This document shows, piece after piece, positions 6,253-13,186 of a DNA stretch of 14,889 nt. The position numbers and the translations under genes were made by a program. The notes beneath the pieces are model-generated. The model did no database searches and was not told the DNA's origin. It saw only the letters and a list, made by a program, of their open reading frames with translations. Numbering within the stretch: the stretch's first letter is position 1; every line of letters begins with the position of its first letter. The stretch is from an uncultured Lachnospiraceae bacterium. Lineage in GTDB: Bacteria; Bacillota; Clostridia; Lachnospirales; Lachnospiraceae. The stretch lies in the NCBI GenBank assembly GCA_905209865.1, contig CAJLUP010000036.1:1-14889 (forward strand), in the 5' to 3' direction.

Positions 6253-6741
6253 ATGAGAGCGATCGTATGTGCCGATAAAAATTGGGGAATCGGATATAAG
6301 AACAAACTTCTTGTAAGTATTCCATCAGATATGAAGTTTTTTAGAGAAACTACGACTGGAAATGTCATTGTTATGGGTCGTAAGACACTGGAAAGTTTCC
6401 CGAATGGAATGCCGCTTAAAAACAGGACAAATATCGTACTTACGCGAGATAAGAATTATCAGGTGAAAGATGCAGCAACTGTGCATAATGAAGAAGAACT
6501 GATGAGAGAACTTGAAAAATACGATACGGATCGGGTTTATATTATCGGCGGGGAAAGCGTTTACAAAATGATGCTTTCGCACTGCGATAAAGTTTATGTG
6601 ACAAAAGTTGAGCGTGGGTTTCAGGCGGATACTTTTTTCCCGAATCTTGATGAGATGAGTGAGTGGAAGATGACGCAGGAAAGTGAGGAGCAGACTTGTT
6701 TTGATCTGGAATTTCGTTTTACAACATATGAAAGATGTTAA
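6253..6741 (+). CDS. folA: Dihydrofolate reductase
   Basis: FolA reduces dihydrofolate to tetrahydrofolate with NADPH and is the trimethoprim target. At 162 residues it has normal bacterial length. Recognisable elements are NWGIGYKNKLL (Met20-loop region, with W11), the catalytic acid in VSIPSDMKFFRE (D26), the NADPH-binding VMGRKTLESFP (about 40-50) and YIIGGESVY (about 96-104), and a C-terminal FDLEFRFTTYER. GGAG at 6239-6242 precedes the ATG. It is the partner of ThyA one gene upstream. The stop (6739-6741) falls inside or just before the metal-binding lipoprotein gene, depending on that gene's start, implying tight coupling. No residue change pointing to trimethoprim resistance can be judged without alignment. 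Confidence 0.97.
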   Translation: MRAIVCADKNWGIGYKNKLLVSIPSDMKFFRETTTGNVIVMGRKTLESFPNGMPLKNRTNIVLTRDKNYQVKDAATVHNEEELMRELEKYDTDRVYIIGGESVYKMMLSHCDKVYVTKVERGFQADTFFPNLDEMSEWKMTQESEEQTCFDLEFRFTTYERC

Positions 6742-7786
6742 GAAAAAAATGCGGCGCAGGCGGGGACTGGCAGTTCTCGTCCTGTGCTTTGCTGTTCTTG
6801 TGCAGGGATGTGCGGGAAGCGGAACGGATAATGGCGGAGGAAAGAGCGGGGAAGGACAACAAGAAGACGGCGAGAAACGTCTTCGCGTTGTGACGACAAT
6901 TTTTCCACCGTATGATTTTGTGCGAGAGATCGCCGGAGATTATGTAGATCTTAAAATGCTCTTAAAACCCGGAGAGGAAAGTCATTCTTATGAACCTACG
7001 CCGCAAGACATGATCGCGATTGAAAACAGCGATGTGTTTCTTTATGTAGGTGGGGAGAATGACGTATGGATTGAAGATATTTTAAGTTCTATGCCGAAAA
7101 GTGACCGGGTGACGATCAAACTTCTGGACTGTGTTGAAACAGTGGAAGAAGAACATGTGGAAGGAATGAAAGAGCCGGCAGGAGAATCGCATCATGACGC
7201 GCATGACGCACATGACGAAACGTCTGATGAAACTGACGGGGAAGAGGAATCTGTTCATGAGATTGACGAACATGTATGGACATCTCCGGTGAATGCTTCT
7301 TTGATCGCAGAGAAGATCAAGCAGGTTCTCGTGCAGAAGGATGCCGAAAATAAAGCGATATATGAGGCGAACGCAAAGCGGTATCAGGCGGAACTTTTAA
7401 AGTTGGATGAAGAGATAAGAGAAGTTGTCGGACAATCAAAAAGAAACTTATTAATATTCGGAGATCGTTTTCCGTTTCGATATTTTGCAGAAGAATATGG
7501 TTTGGAATATTATGCGGCGTTTCCGGGGTGTGCGGGGGATACAGAACCGAGCGCGGCTACAATGGTGTTTTTGATCGAAAAGGCAAAATCTGAAAAAGTT
7601 CCGGTGATCCTGAAGATGGAATTGAGCAATGCAGATATTGCGAATGCTATTGCCGAAGCGTCCGGCACGGAAGTTAAAGTGTTCTATAGCTGTCATAATC
7701 TTTCGGCAGAAGATTTTGAAAAAGGTGAGACATACCTTACAATGATGGAAAAGAACGTAGAGACGTTAAAGGAGGTTTTGAACTGA
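6728..7786 (+). CDS. Metal ABC transporter substrate-binding lipoprotein (ZnuA/AdcA-like)
   Basis: This is a cluster A-I solute-binding protein for zinc or manganese, anchored outside the membrane. With the ATG at 6728 it has 352 residues and overlaps folA by 14 bp; an ATG at 6749 (7 nt after the folA stop) is equally possible, and neither has a good ribosome binding site. A lipoprotein signal (RRRRGLAVLVLCFAVLVQGC) puts the lipidated Cys at residue 28. Fold motifs include TTIFPPYDFVREIAGD, ESHSYEPTPQDM (H86 ligand position), a His/Asp/Glu-rich loop (about 138-180, with HHDAHDAHD) and DEHVWTSP (H182). Oddly, the third canonical His position reads GDRFPFRYF (D246, R247), and the usual late Asp region reads FYSCHNLS. 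The stop overlaps the next ATG by 1 bp. Zinc versus manganese is undecided; the His-rich loop favours zinc. Confidence 0.9.
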   Translation: MKDVKKKMRRRRGLAVLVLCFAVLVQGCAGSGTDNGGGKSGEGQQEDGEKRLRVVTTIFPPYDFVREIAGDYVDLKMLLKPGEESHSYEPTPQDMIAIENSDVFLYVGGENDVWIEDILSSMPKSDRVTIKLLDCVETVEEEHVEGMKEPAGESHHDAHDAHDETSDETDGEEESVHEIDEHVWTSPVNASLIAEKIKQVLVQKDAENKAIYEANAKRYQAELLKLDEEIREVVGQSKRNLLIFGDRFPFRYFAEEYGLEYYAAFPGCAGDTEPSAATMVFLIEKAKSEKVPVILKMELSNADIANAIAEASGTEVKVFYSCHNLSAEDFEKGETYLTMMEKNVETLKEVLN

Positions 7787-8496
7787 TGGCGTTGATAACG
7801 TGCGAAAAAGTTTCTATAGGATATGAGGGACAGACCGTTGTGAAGGAATTGAGCTTTTCGATCGACAGAGGAGATTATCTTTGTATTGTCGGGGAGAATG
7901 GATCAGGGAAGAGTACTCTTGTCAAAAGTTTACTTGGACTTAAAAGTGTGGAGCACGGACAGATTGTCTACGGCGATGGCCTGAAGAAAAATGAAATCGG
8001 ATATCTTCCGCAGAAAAGCGAAACACAGAAAGGTTTTCCGGCAAGCGTTTATGAAGTTGTTTTGTCAGGAAGACTGAACAGCCGAGGATGGAAGCCGTTT
8101 TATACAAAAGAAGATAAAGCGGCTGCGCTGGAGAAGATGGAAATGCTTGGGATTAAAGGACTGGCGAGGCAGTGTTTTCGGGATCTTTCCGGCGGACAGC
8201 AGCAAAGAGCGCTTCTTGCAAGAGCGCTTTGCGCTACAAAAAGTCTTCTTTTGCTTGACGAGCCGGTGACGGGACTCGATCCTATCGTGACAGGTGAATT
8301 TTATGAATTGATCAGAAAAATCAATCGCGACTCCAAAATCGCGGTTGTGATGGTGTCCCATGATATCGAAACGGCTGTAGAAAATGCAAGTCATATTCTG
8401 CATTTGCAGGAGAGCGCCAAATTTTTCGGGACGGCAGAAGAATACCGAAAAAGCCGGATCGGAAGAAAATTTCTCGGAGGTGAAGAACATGTTTGA
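7786..8496 (+). CDS. Metal ABC transporter ATP-binding protein (ZnuC-like)
   Basis: This 236-residue cytoplasmic ATPase powers the importer. It has Walker A GENGSGKST (residues 36-44), a Q-loop near YLPQKSE, signature LSGGQQQRALLARAL, Walker B LLLLDEPVTGLD, and the switch His in VSHDIETA. The start at 7786 shares one base with the upstream stop (TGATG) and is preceded by AAAGGAGG at 7768-7775. It overlaps the permease gene by 8 bp. The gene order (binding protein, ATPase, permease) and sequence match the zinc/manganese uptake family rather than siderophore systems. There is no sign of a C-terminal extension. Confidence 0.93.
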   Translation: MALITCEKVSIGYEGQTVVKELSFSIDRGDYLCIVGENGSGKSTLVKSLLGLKSVEHGQIVYGDGLKKNEIGYLPQKSETQKGFPASVYEVVLSGRLNSRGWKPFYTKEDKAAALEKMEMLGIKGLARQCFRDLSGGQQQRALLARALCATKSLLLLDEPVTGLDPIVTGEFYELIRKINRDSKIAVVMVSHDIETAVENASHILHLQESAKFFGTAEEYRKSRIGRKFLGGEEHV

Positions 8497-9307
8497 TATG
8501 ATCGTGGAGATGTTTTCTTATCCTTTTATGGTGCGGGCGTTTGTTGTCGGTTCTTTGGTTGCGCTTTGTGCCGCCTTGCTTGGCGTCAGCCTCGTGCTGA
8601 AACAATATTCCATGATAGGGGATGGATTGTCTCATGTAGGGTTCGGAGCGCTTGCTGTTGCAACGGCGTTTCAGGCGGCGCCTCTTTCTGTGGCGATTCC
8701 GGTTGTTGTGCTTGCCGCTGTTTTGATCCTTCGGATAAAGGGAACGGGGAAAATGAAAGGTGACGCAGCGATCGCTCTTATATCGACGACGTCTCTTGCA
8801 CTTGGAGTGATGGTTATTTCGATGACGACCGGAATGAATACCGATGTGTACAACTATATGTTTGGAAGTATTCTGGCGATGAGTGAAGAAGATGTACGGC
8901 TTAGTGTTGTGCTGGCAGGCATTGTTTTGATCCTTTATTTCTTTTTTTATAATAAGATTTTTGCGGTTACGTTTGATGAAACTTTTGCACAGGCAACCGG
9001 AGTAAAAGCAAATTTGTACAATACGATGATTGCTGTGCTGACGGCGGTGACGATCGTGCTTGGGATGAGGATGATGGGAGCCCTTCTGATCTCAAGTCTG
9101 ATTATCTTTCCGGCGCTTACCTCCATGCGTGTGTGCAGGACTTTTCGAACAGTGATCCTAAATTCTGCTGTTATTTCGGTTGTATGTCTTATTGTAGGGA
9201 TCGCGGTTTCTTATGTATGGGCAACTCCGGCAGGAGCCAGCGTCGTGATGGTAAATGCCGCGGCTCTTGCAGTTTATTCCATAGTCGGAGCGGTACGGCG
9301 CAGATAA
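8489..9307 (+). CDS. Metal ABC transporter permease (ZnuB-like, ABC-3 family)
   Basis: The 272-residue membrane protein (MFDMIVEMFSYPFMVRAF onward) has about eight or nine hydrophobic segments. Typical ABC-3 sequences are visible: LLGVSLVLKQYSMIGDGLSHVGFGALA near the N-terminus, GDAAIALISTTSLALGVM in the middle, and LLISSLIIFPALTSMR in the C-terminal third. The ATG at 8489 is preceded by GGAGG (8476-8480) and overlaps the ATPase stop; an upstream in-frame ATG at 8384 would put about 35 hydrophilic residues from inside the ATPase gene on the N-terminus and is rejected. It ends the cluster; no clear terminator follows before the ilvB promoter. Confidence 0.92.
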   Translation: MFDMIVEMFSYPFMVRAFVVGSLVALCAALLGVSLVLKQYSMIGDGLSHVGFGALAVATAFQAAPLSVAIPVVVLAAVLILRIKGTGKMKGDAAIALISTTSLALGVMVISMTTGMNTDVYNYMFGSILAMSEEDVRLSVVLAGIVLILYFFFYNKIFAVTFDETFAQATGVKANLYNTMIAVLTAVTIVLGMRMMGALLISSLIIFPALTSMRVCRTFRTVILNSAVISVVCLIVGIAVSYVWATPAGASVVMVNAAALAVYSIVGAVRRR

Positions 9308-9327
9308 GTATGCCATAGATAAAAAAG

Positions 9328-9370
9328 ATCAAGCATAAGAAATTGACAAGAGGCTTGATACAAAGTATCA
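9328..9370. promoter_or_regulatory. Nested inverted repeats over the ilvB promoter (candidate operator)
   Basis: TGATAC (9356-9361), AAA, GTATCA (9365-9370) is a perfect 6-bp inverted repeat across the spacer and -10. A second perfect repeat, ATCAAGC (9328-9334) and GCTTGAT (9353-9359), brackets the -35 box. They share the 9356-9359 half, so only one could form at a time as a structure. A repressor site is a reasonable inference; the regulator is not identified, and the sequence does not match the CodY consensus as I recall it. Confidence 0.45.
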
Positions 9371-9371
9371 T
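9343..9371 (+). promoter_or_regulatory. Promoter of ilvBN
   Basis: Perfect -35 TTGACA (9343-9348), 17-bp spacer and -10 TATCAT (9366-9371). The start should be near 9378, leaving a leader of about 130 nt. That leader has no T-box sequence, and its short ATG-started frames (for example MLFSFK, MRNRPLF) are not rich in Ile, Leu or Val, so a classical attenuator is not supported. Confidence 0.78.
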
Positions 9372-9507
9372 ATTGTTTAAGATTTCTCTTATATTATTCA
9401 TAATAAGACGAAGAGATGCCGGGATAGAGGCGTGGATTCGGAGATGTTGTTTTCTTTCAAGTGATGAGAGTATGAGAAACAGACCTTTGTTTTGAGGAGG
9501 TAAGATT

Positions 9508-11226
9508 TTGAGACAGATTACAGGAAATAAGCTGCTCGTAAGAGCATTAAAAGAAGAAGGAGTCGATACGATTTTCGGATATCCGGGAGCATGCACGATC
9601 GACATTAGTGATGAGTTATACAGGCAGGATGAGATTAAGGTAATCTTGCCGAGGCATGAGCAGGCTCTTGTACATGCTGCGGATGCTTATGCACGTACAA
9701 CAGGGAAAGTAGGCGTTTGTCTTGTGACGAGCGGCCCGGGAGCGACGAATCTTGTTACAGGACTGGCGACGGCGAACTATGACAGTGTGCCGTTAGTTTG
9801 TTTTACAGGGCAGGTGGCCCGTCATTTGATCGGAAATGATGCGTTCCAGGAAGTGGATATTGTCGGGATCACACGCAGTATTACGAAGTATGGTGTGACG
9901 GTGAGCAAGAGGGAAGATCTCGGAAGGATTATTAAGGAAGCATTTTATATTGCACGGACGGGAAGACCCGGCCCCGTGCTGATCGACCTGCCGAAAGATG
10001 TGATGGCGGAACTTGGAAGTCCGGAATATCCAAAAGCAGTGAATATCCGCGGATATAAGCCGAATACAAGCGTACATATGGGACAGCTCAAACGTGCGCT
10101 GAAGATGTTGAATAAGGCGAAAAAGCCCCTGTTTCTTGCAGGAGGCGGCGTGAATATTGCAAGAGCGAACAAGGCGTTTACAGAAGTGGTTGATATTACA
10201 AAGGTTCCGGTTGTTACGACAATTATGGGAAGAGGGGCGATTCCGACGAATCACCCGCTGTTTATTGGAAACCTCGGAATGCATGGAGCGTATGCCGCGA
10301 ATATGGCAGTGAGTGAATGTGATCTTCTGTTTTCTATCGGTACTCGTTTTAACGATCGGATCACAGGAAAGCTTCATGAATTTGCGCCGAATGCACAGAT
10401 TGTGCATATAGATATCGATACAGCATCTATTTCGAGAAATATTCATGTTCATGTGCCGATCGTTGCCGATGCAAAAGAAGCGGTAACGAAGATGAGAGAG
10501 TATGTGGAAGCATGTGATACACAGTCATGGCTGGAGCAGATCGCAGAATGGAAAGAAGAACATCCTCTTACAATGAAAGTTCATGGATCGATCGGACCGA
10601 AAGATATTATTGAAGAGATGAACAGACAGTTTGATGAAGCGATCATTACGACAGATGTAGGACAGCATCAGATGTTTGTGACACAGTATGCAGAAATAAC
10701 GGAAAAGAAACAGCTTGTTACATCCGGTGGACTTGGAACGATGGGATATGGCTTTCCGGCTGCCATCGGTGCGAAGATCGGAAATCCAGACAGAACCGTG
10801 ATCGCAATCTCCGGGGACGGCGGAATGCAGATGAATATTCAGGAATTTGCGACTGCTGTTTTGGAAGAACTTCCGTTGATCCTTTGTGTGTTTAACAATG
10901 AGTATCTCGGCATGGTTCGTCAGTGGCAGAAACTGTTTTATGGGAAGCGCTACGGAATGACGAATCTGCGTTCAGGGGCGTTGTTCCGAAGAACGAACGG
11001 AGAAGAGATGCCGGAATACACACCGGATTTCGTGCGTTTGGCAGAGAGCTACGGAGCGAAAGGAATCCGTGTGACAAAGAAAGAAGAGATTAAGGAAGCT
11101 TTTGAAGAGGCGAAGAAGAATACACATACGCCGACTCTGATCGAGTTTATTATCGATCCGGAGGAGATGGTTTATCCGATGATAAAACCGGGCGGTACAT
11201 TGGAAGAGATGATCGTGGAATGTTAG
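9508..11226 (+). CDS. ilvB: Acetohydroxyacid synthase, large catalytic subunit
   Basis: This ThDP- and FAD-dependent enzyme condenses pyruvate with pyruvate or 2-oxobutyrate, the first common step to valine, leucine and isoleucine. At 572 residues it is full length. The start is TTG at 9508, with GAGGAGG at 9494-9500 and a 7-nt spacer. The N-terminal ThDP pyrimidine domain carries GYPGAC and the catalytic Glu in RHEQ (E51), then TSGPGATNLVTGLA, TGQV and DAFQEVD. A central domain (about 190-330) includes GRGAIPTNHPLFIGNLGMHG. The C-terminal domain has GGLGTMGYGFPAAIGAK and the metal/diphosphate motif GDGGMQMN...NNEYLGMVRQW. The C-terminus VYPMIKPGGTLEEMI is typical. ilvN follows after 16 bp. 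ilvC and ilvD are not in the window. Confidence 0.96.
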   Translation: MRQITGNKLLVRALKEEGVDTIFGYPGACTIDISDELYRQDEIKVILPRHEQALVHAADAYARTTGKVGVCLVTSGPGATNLVTGLATANYDSVPLVCFTGQVARHLIGNDAFQEVDIVGITRSITKYGVTVSKREDLGRIIKEAFYIARTGRPGPVLIDLPKDVMAELGSPEYPKAVNIRGYKPNTSVHMGQLKRALKMLNKAKKPLFLAGGGVNIARANKAFTEVVDITKVPVVTTIMGRGAIPTNHPLFIGNLGMHGAYAANMAVSECDLLFSIGTRFNDRITGKLHEFAPNAQIVHIDIDTASISRNIHVHVPIVADAKEAVTKMREYVEACDTQSWLEQIAEWKEEHPLTMKVHGSIGPKDIIEEMNRQFDEAIITTDVGQHQMFVTQYAEITEKKQLVTSGGLGTMGYGFPAAIGAKIGNPDRTVIAISGDGGMQMNIQEFATAVLEELPLILCVFNNEYLGMVRQWQKLFYGKRYGMTNLRSGALFRRTNGEEMPEYTPDFVRLAESYGAKGIRVTKKEEIKEAFEEAKKNTHTPTLIEFIIDPEEMVYPMIKPGGTLEEMIVEC

Positions 11227-11242
11227 AAAGGAGCGCGTGAGA

Positions 11243-11752
11243 ATGGAAAATAAAATGAAAAAAAGATGGATTTCTCTTTATGTTGAAAATCAGGTCGGCG
11301 TACTTTCTAAAATTACAGGGCTTTTTTCAGGAAAAACGTATAACCTGGACAGCCTGACTGTTGGAACGACAGAAGATCCGACTGTATCGCGAATGACGAT
11401 CGCAACGGTCAGCGATGACGAAACATTTGAACAGATCAAAAAGCAGTTGAACCGAATGGTCGAAGTGATCAAGGTGATTGATTTTACAGATATCTTTGTG
11501 CGTATGAAAGAAATTTTATATGTCAAAGTATTTAAATGTACTCCTGAAGATAAAGTCGAAGTGTTCCAGATCGCAGAGACGTTTAAAGCAAAAGTGATTG
11601 ATTACGGGAAAGACAGCGTTCTTGTTGAGTTTGTTCAGACTGCTACGAAAAATGATGCAGTTGTGAAACTGATGAAAGAAGAGTTTAAAACGATTGAAGT
11701 TGTCCGCGGAGGAAGTGTCGGGATCGAATCAATCAGTATGATGGAACGATAA
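11243..11752 (+). CDS. ilvN: Acetohydroxyacid synthase, small regulatory subunit
   Basis: IlvN/IlvH binds the large subunit, raises its activity and confers valine feedback inhibition. The ATG at 11243 is preferred because AAAGGAG (11227-11233) sits 9 nt upstream; an in-frame GTG at 11237 would be only 3 nt away. The protein is 169 residues, normal for the family. The N-terminal ACT domain reads ISLYVENQVGVLSKITGLFSG then YNLDSLTVGTTEDPTVSRMTI, and a second ferredoxin-like domain covers about residues 80-165, ending VVRGGSVGIESISMMER. It is the second gene of the ilvBN operon and is followed by a strong terminator. Confidence 0.95.
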   Translation: MENKMKKRWISLYVENQVGVLSKITGLFSGKTYNLDSLTVGTTEDPTVSRMTIATVSDDETFEQIKKQLNRMVEVIKVIDFTDIFVRMKEILYVKVFKCTPEDKVEVFQIAETFKAKVIDYGKDSVLVEFVQTATKNDAVVKLMKEEFKTIEVVRGGSVGIESISMMER

Positions 11753-11790
11753 TTCGGGAAGAAAATACATTATTTGTAATAAAAGGACTG

Positions 11791-11834
11791 AAGGTGGAAT
11801 CGATAGTTGAAAAACGATCGGTTTCGCCTTTTTT
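11791..11834 (+). terminator. Rho-independent terminator after ilvN
   Basis: A 14-bp stem pairs 11791-11804 with 11817-11830 (three G-T wobbles) around a 12-nt loop, followed by a T-run to 11834. It insulates ilvBN from the GntR operon. Confidence 0.85.
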
Positions 11835-11892
11835 GCGTATAAAATATCTGATTTGGATTGTTATATCTGAACAATTATAATTATTTTAAAAC

Positions 11893-11941
11893 AAACAGTA
11901 TATAACAGTTGACAACAGTTAAATACTGTTATATACTGTTT
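11893..11941. promoter_or_regulatory. Operator array over the gntR promoter
   Basis: Two perfect 17-bp inverted arms (11893-11909 and 11925-11941) flank a 15-nt centre. Within them the hexamer AACAGT starts at 11894, 11904 and 11914, and its complement ACTGTT starts at 11925 and 11935, so five half-sites lie about one helical turn apart. The left arm runs into the -35 box and the right arm contains the whole -10. This is what a strong autorepression site for the GntR protein encoded 18 bp downstream would look like; binding itself is inferred. Confidence 0.8.
11909..11937 (+). promoter_or_regulatory. Promoter of the gntR-ABC operon
   Basis: Perfect -35 TTGACA (11909-11914), 17-bp spacer and -10 TATACT (11932-11937). 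The start should be near 11944, leaving a leader of only about 16 nt that already includes the ribosome binding site AGAGGAGG (11946-11953). Confidence 0.88.
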
Positions 11942-11959
11942 ATAAAGAGGAGGAAACAT

Positions 11960-12331
11960 ATGAAGATTATAATAAACAGTTCATCGATGATACCGATTTA
12001 TGAGCAGATTATGGATCAGATCAAATCGCTTATCACAGGCGGAGATCTGAAAGAGAATGACGCGCTTCCTTCCGTGCGGACGCTTGCAAAGGAGCTGAAG
12101 ATCAGCGCTCTTACTGTAAAGAAAGCATATGACAATCTTGAACAGGAAGGGTTTACAGTGACAGTTCACGGAAAGGGGAGTTATGTGACAGCTTCGAATA
12201 AGGAGCGTATTTTGGAAGAATTGAAACGGGAAGTGGAAAGTGATCTGGAAAAAGTGGTTGAAAAAGCGCGGGGATGTGGCTTGGAAGACGATCAGATCAG
12301 AGAAATGTTAGAGTTGATCATGGAGGAGTAG
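11960..12331 (+). CDS. GntR-family regulator, YtrA type
   Basis: The 123-residue protein consists of a GntR winged helix (about residues 10-75: IPIYEQIMDQIKSLI, LPSVRTLAKELKISALTVKKAYDNLEQEGF, then the wing HGKGSYVT) and only a short C-terminal helical tail (about 80-123). That architecture is the YtrA subfamily, which normally represses a linked ABC transporter operon. The ATG at 11960 follows AGAGGAGG; a longer in-frame start at 11909 would begin inside the promoter and is rejected. The stop is 3 bp before the ATPase gene. By analogy with B. subtilis YtrA or S. aureus PmtR it probably binds the operator just upstream and is released by a transported peptide or envelope stress; the inducer is unknown. 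Confidence 0.92.
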   Translation: MKIIINSSSMIPIYEQIMDQIKSLITGGDLKENDALPSVRTLAKELKISALTVKKAYDNLEQEGFTVTVHGKGSYVTASNKERILEELKREVESDLEKVVEKARGCGLEDDQIREMLELIMEE

Positions 12332-12334
12332 ACG

Positions 12335-13186
12335 ATGCTGGAAATTAATAAATTACAAAAGAAGTATAATAATTTCGAACTGAACTGTTCGATGCAGGTG
12401 AAGAGAGGATATATTACGGCGCTTGTCGGTGAAAACGGAGCAGGGAAGAGTACAACATTTAAAGCGCTTCTCGGTCTTATACAGGCGGACAGCGGAGAGG
12501 TATCCATATTCGGAAAAAACCCGTCGGATCTGACAGTGGAAGATCGGGCAAAGATGGGGATTGTTTTGACGGATTCGGGATTCAGCGGATATTTAAAGGT
12601 GAAAGATATTGTTCCGGTTTTGGAGTCACTCTACAAAGAGTTTGACCGTTCACACTTTTTGGATCTGTGTGCCAGGTTTGATGTTCCGCTCAATAAAACG
12701 ATCAGAGAATTTTCAACGGGAATGAAGGCAAAACTGAAAGTGCTTTGCGCGCTGACCCATAAAGCAAAGTTCCTTCTTCTTGATGAACCGACGGCAGGTC
12801 TGGATGTCATGGCAAGAGAAAGTATTTTAAATCTTCTGAGAGAATACATGGAAGAAGATGAAGAGAGAACTATTTTGATCAGTTCTCATATTTCTTCGGA
12901 TTTGGAAGGTTTATGCGATGACATTTATATGATCCATGAAGGCAGAATTATATTACATGAGGAGACGGATGTACTTCTGAATCAATATGGTCTGCTGAAG
13001 ATAGATGAAAATCAATTTGATCAGATAGACCGCAAATATTTATTGAAAATAAGGAAAGAGCATTATGGATATGCCTGTCTGACAAATGAAAAACGATATT
13101 ATATAGAGAATTATCCCAATGTTGTAGTGGAAAAAGGCACATTGGATGAATTGATTGCGATGATGATAGGAGGGGAAACGCTGTGA
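12335..13186 (+). CDS. ABC transporter ATP-binding protein (BcrA/PmtA-like exporter)
   Basis: The 283-residue protein has Walker A GENGAGKST (residues 32-40), Walker B FLLLDEPTAGLD and the switch region SSHISSDLE. Its signature reads FSTGMKAKL rather than LSGGQ, as is usual for BcrA-like exporters that have S-x-G-M here. After the ATPase core, about 60-70 residues (from VLLNQYGLLKID) form the variable C-terminal tail seen in this family. The ATG at 12335 follows GGAGGAG at 12322-12328. The stop overlaps the permease GTG (GTGA). The substrate is unknown; regulator type and organisation suggest antimicrobial peptides, phenol-soluble-modulin-like peptides or cell-envelope stress rather than nutrient uptake, as there is no binding protein. 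Confidence 0.92.
   Translation: MLEINKLQKKYNNFELNCSMQVKRGYITALVGENGAGKSTTFKALLGLIQADSGEVSIFGKNPSDLTVEDRAKMGIVLTDSGFSGYLKVKDIVPVLESLYKEFDRSHFLDLCARFDVPLNKTIREFSTGMKAKLKVLCALTHKAKFLLLDEPTAGLDVMARESILNLLREYMEEDEERTILISSHISSDLEGLCDDIYMIHEGRIILHEETDVLLNQYGLLKIDENQFDQIDRKYLLKIRKEHYGYACLTNEKRYYIENYPNVVVEKGTLDELIAMMIGGETL

Noticed and set aside
6683..6727. A GTG start at 6683 for the metal-binding lipoprotein
   Set aside because: It would push the signal peptide inward by 15 residues and lie deep in folA; starts at 6728 or 6749 give a normal lipoprotein signal.
9793..10452. A 219-residue minus-strand frame inside ilvB
   Set aside because: Antisense shadow with unnatural Cys/His/Arg-rich composition opposite a full-length conserved enzyme.
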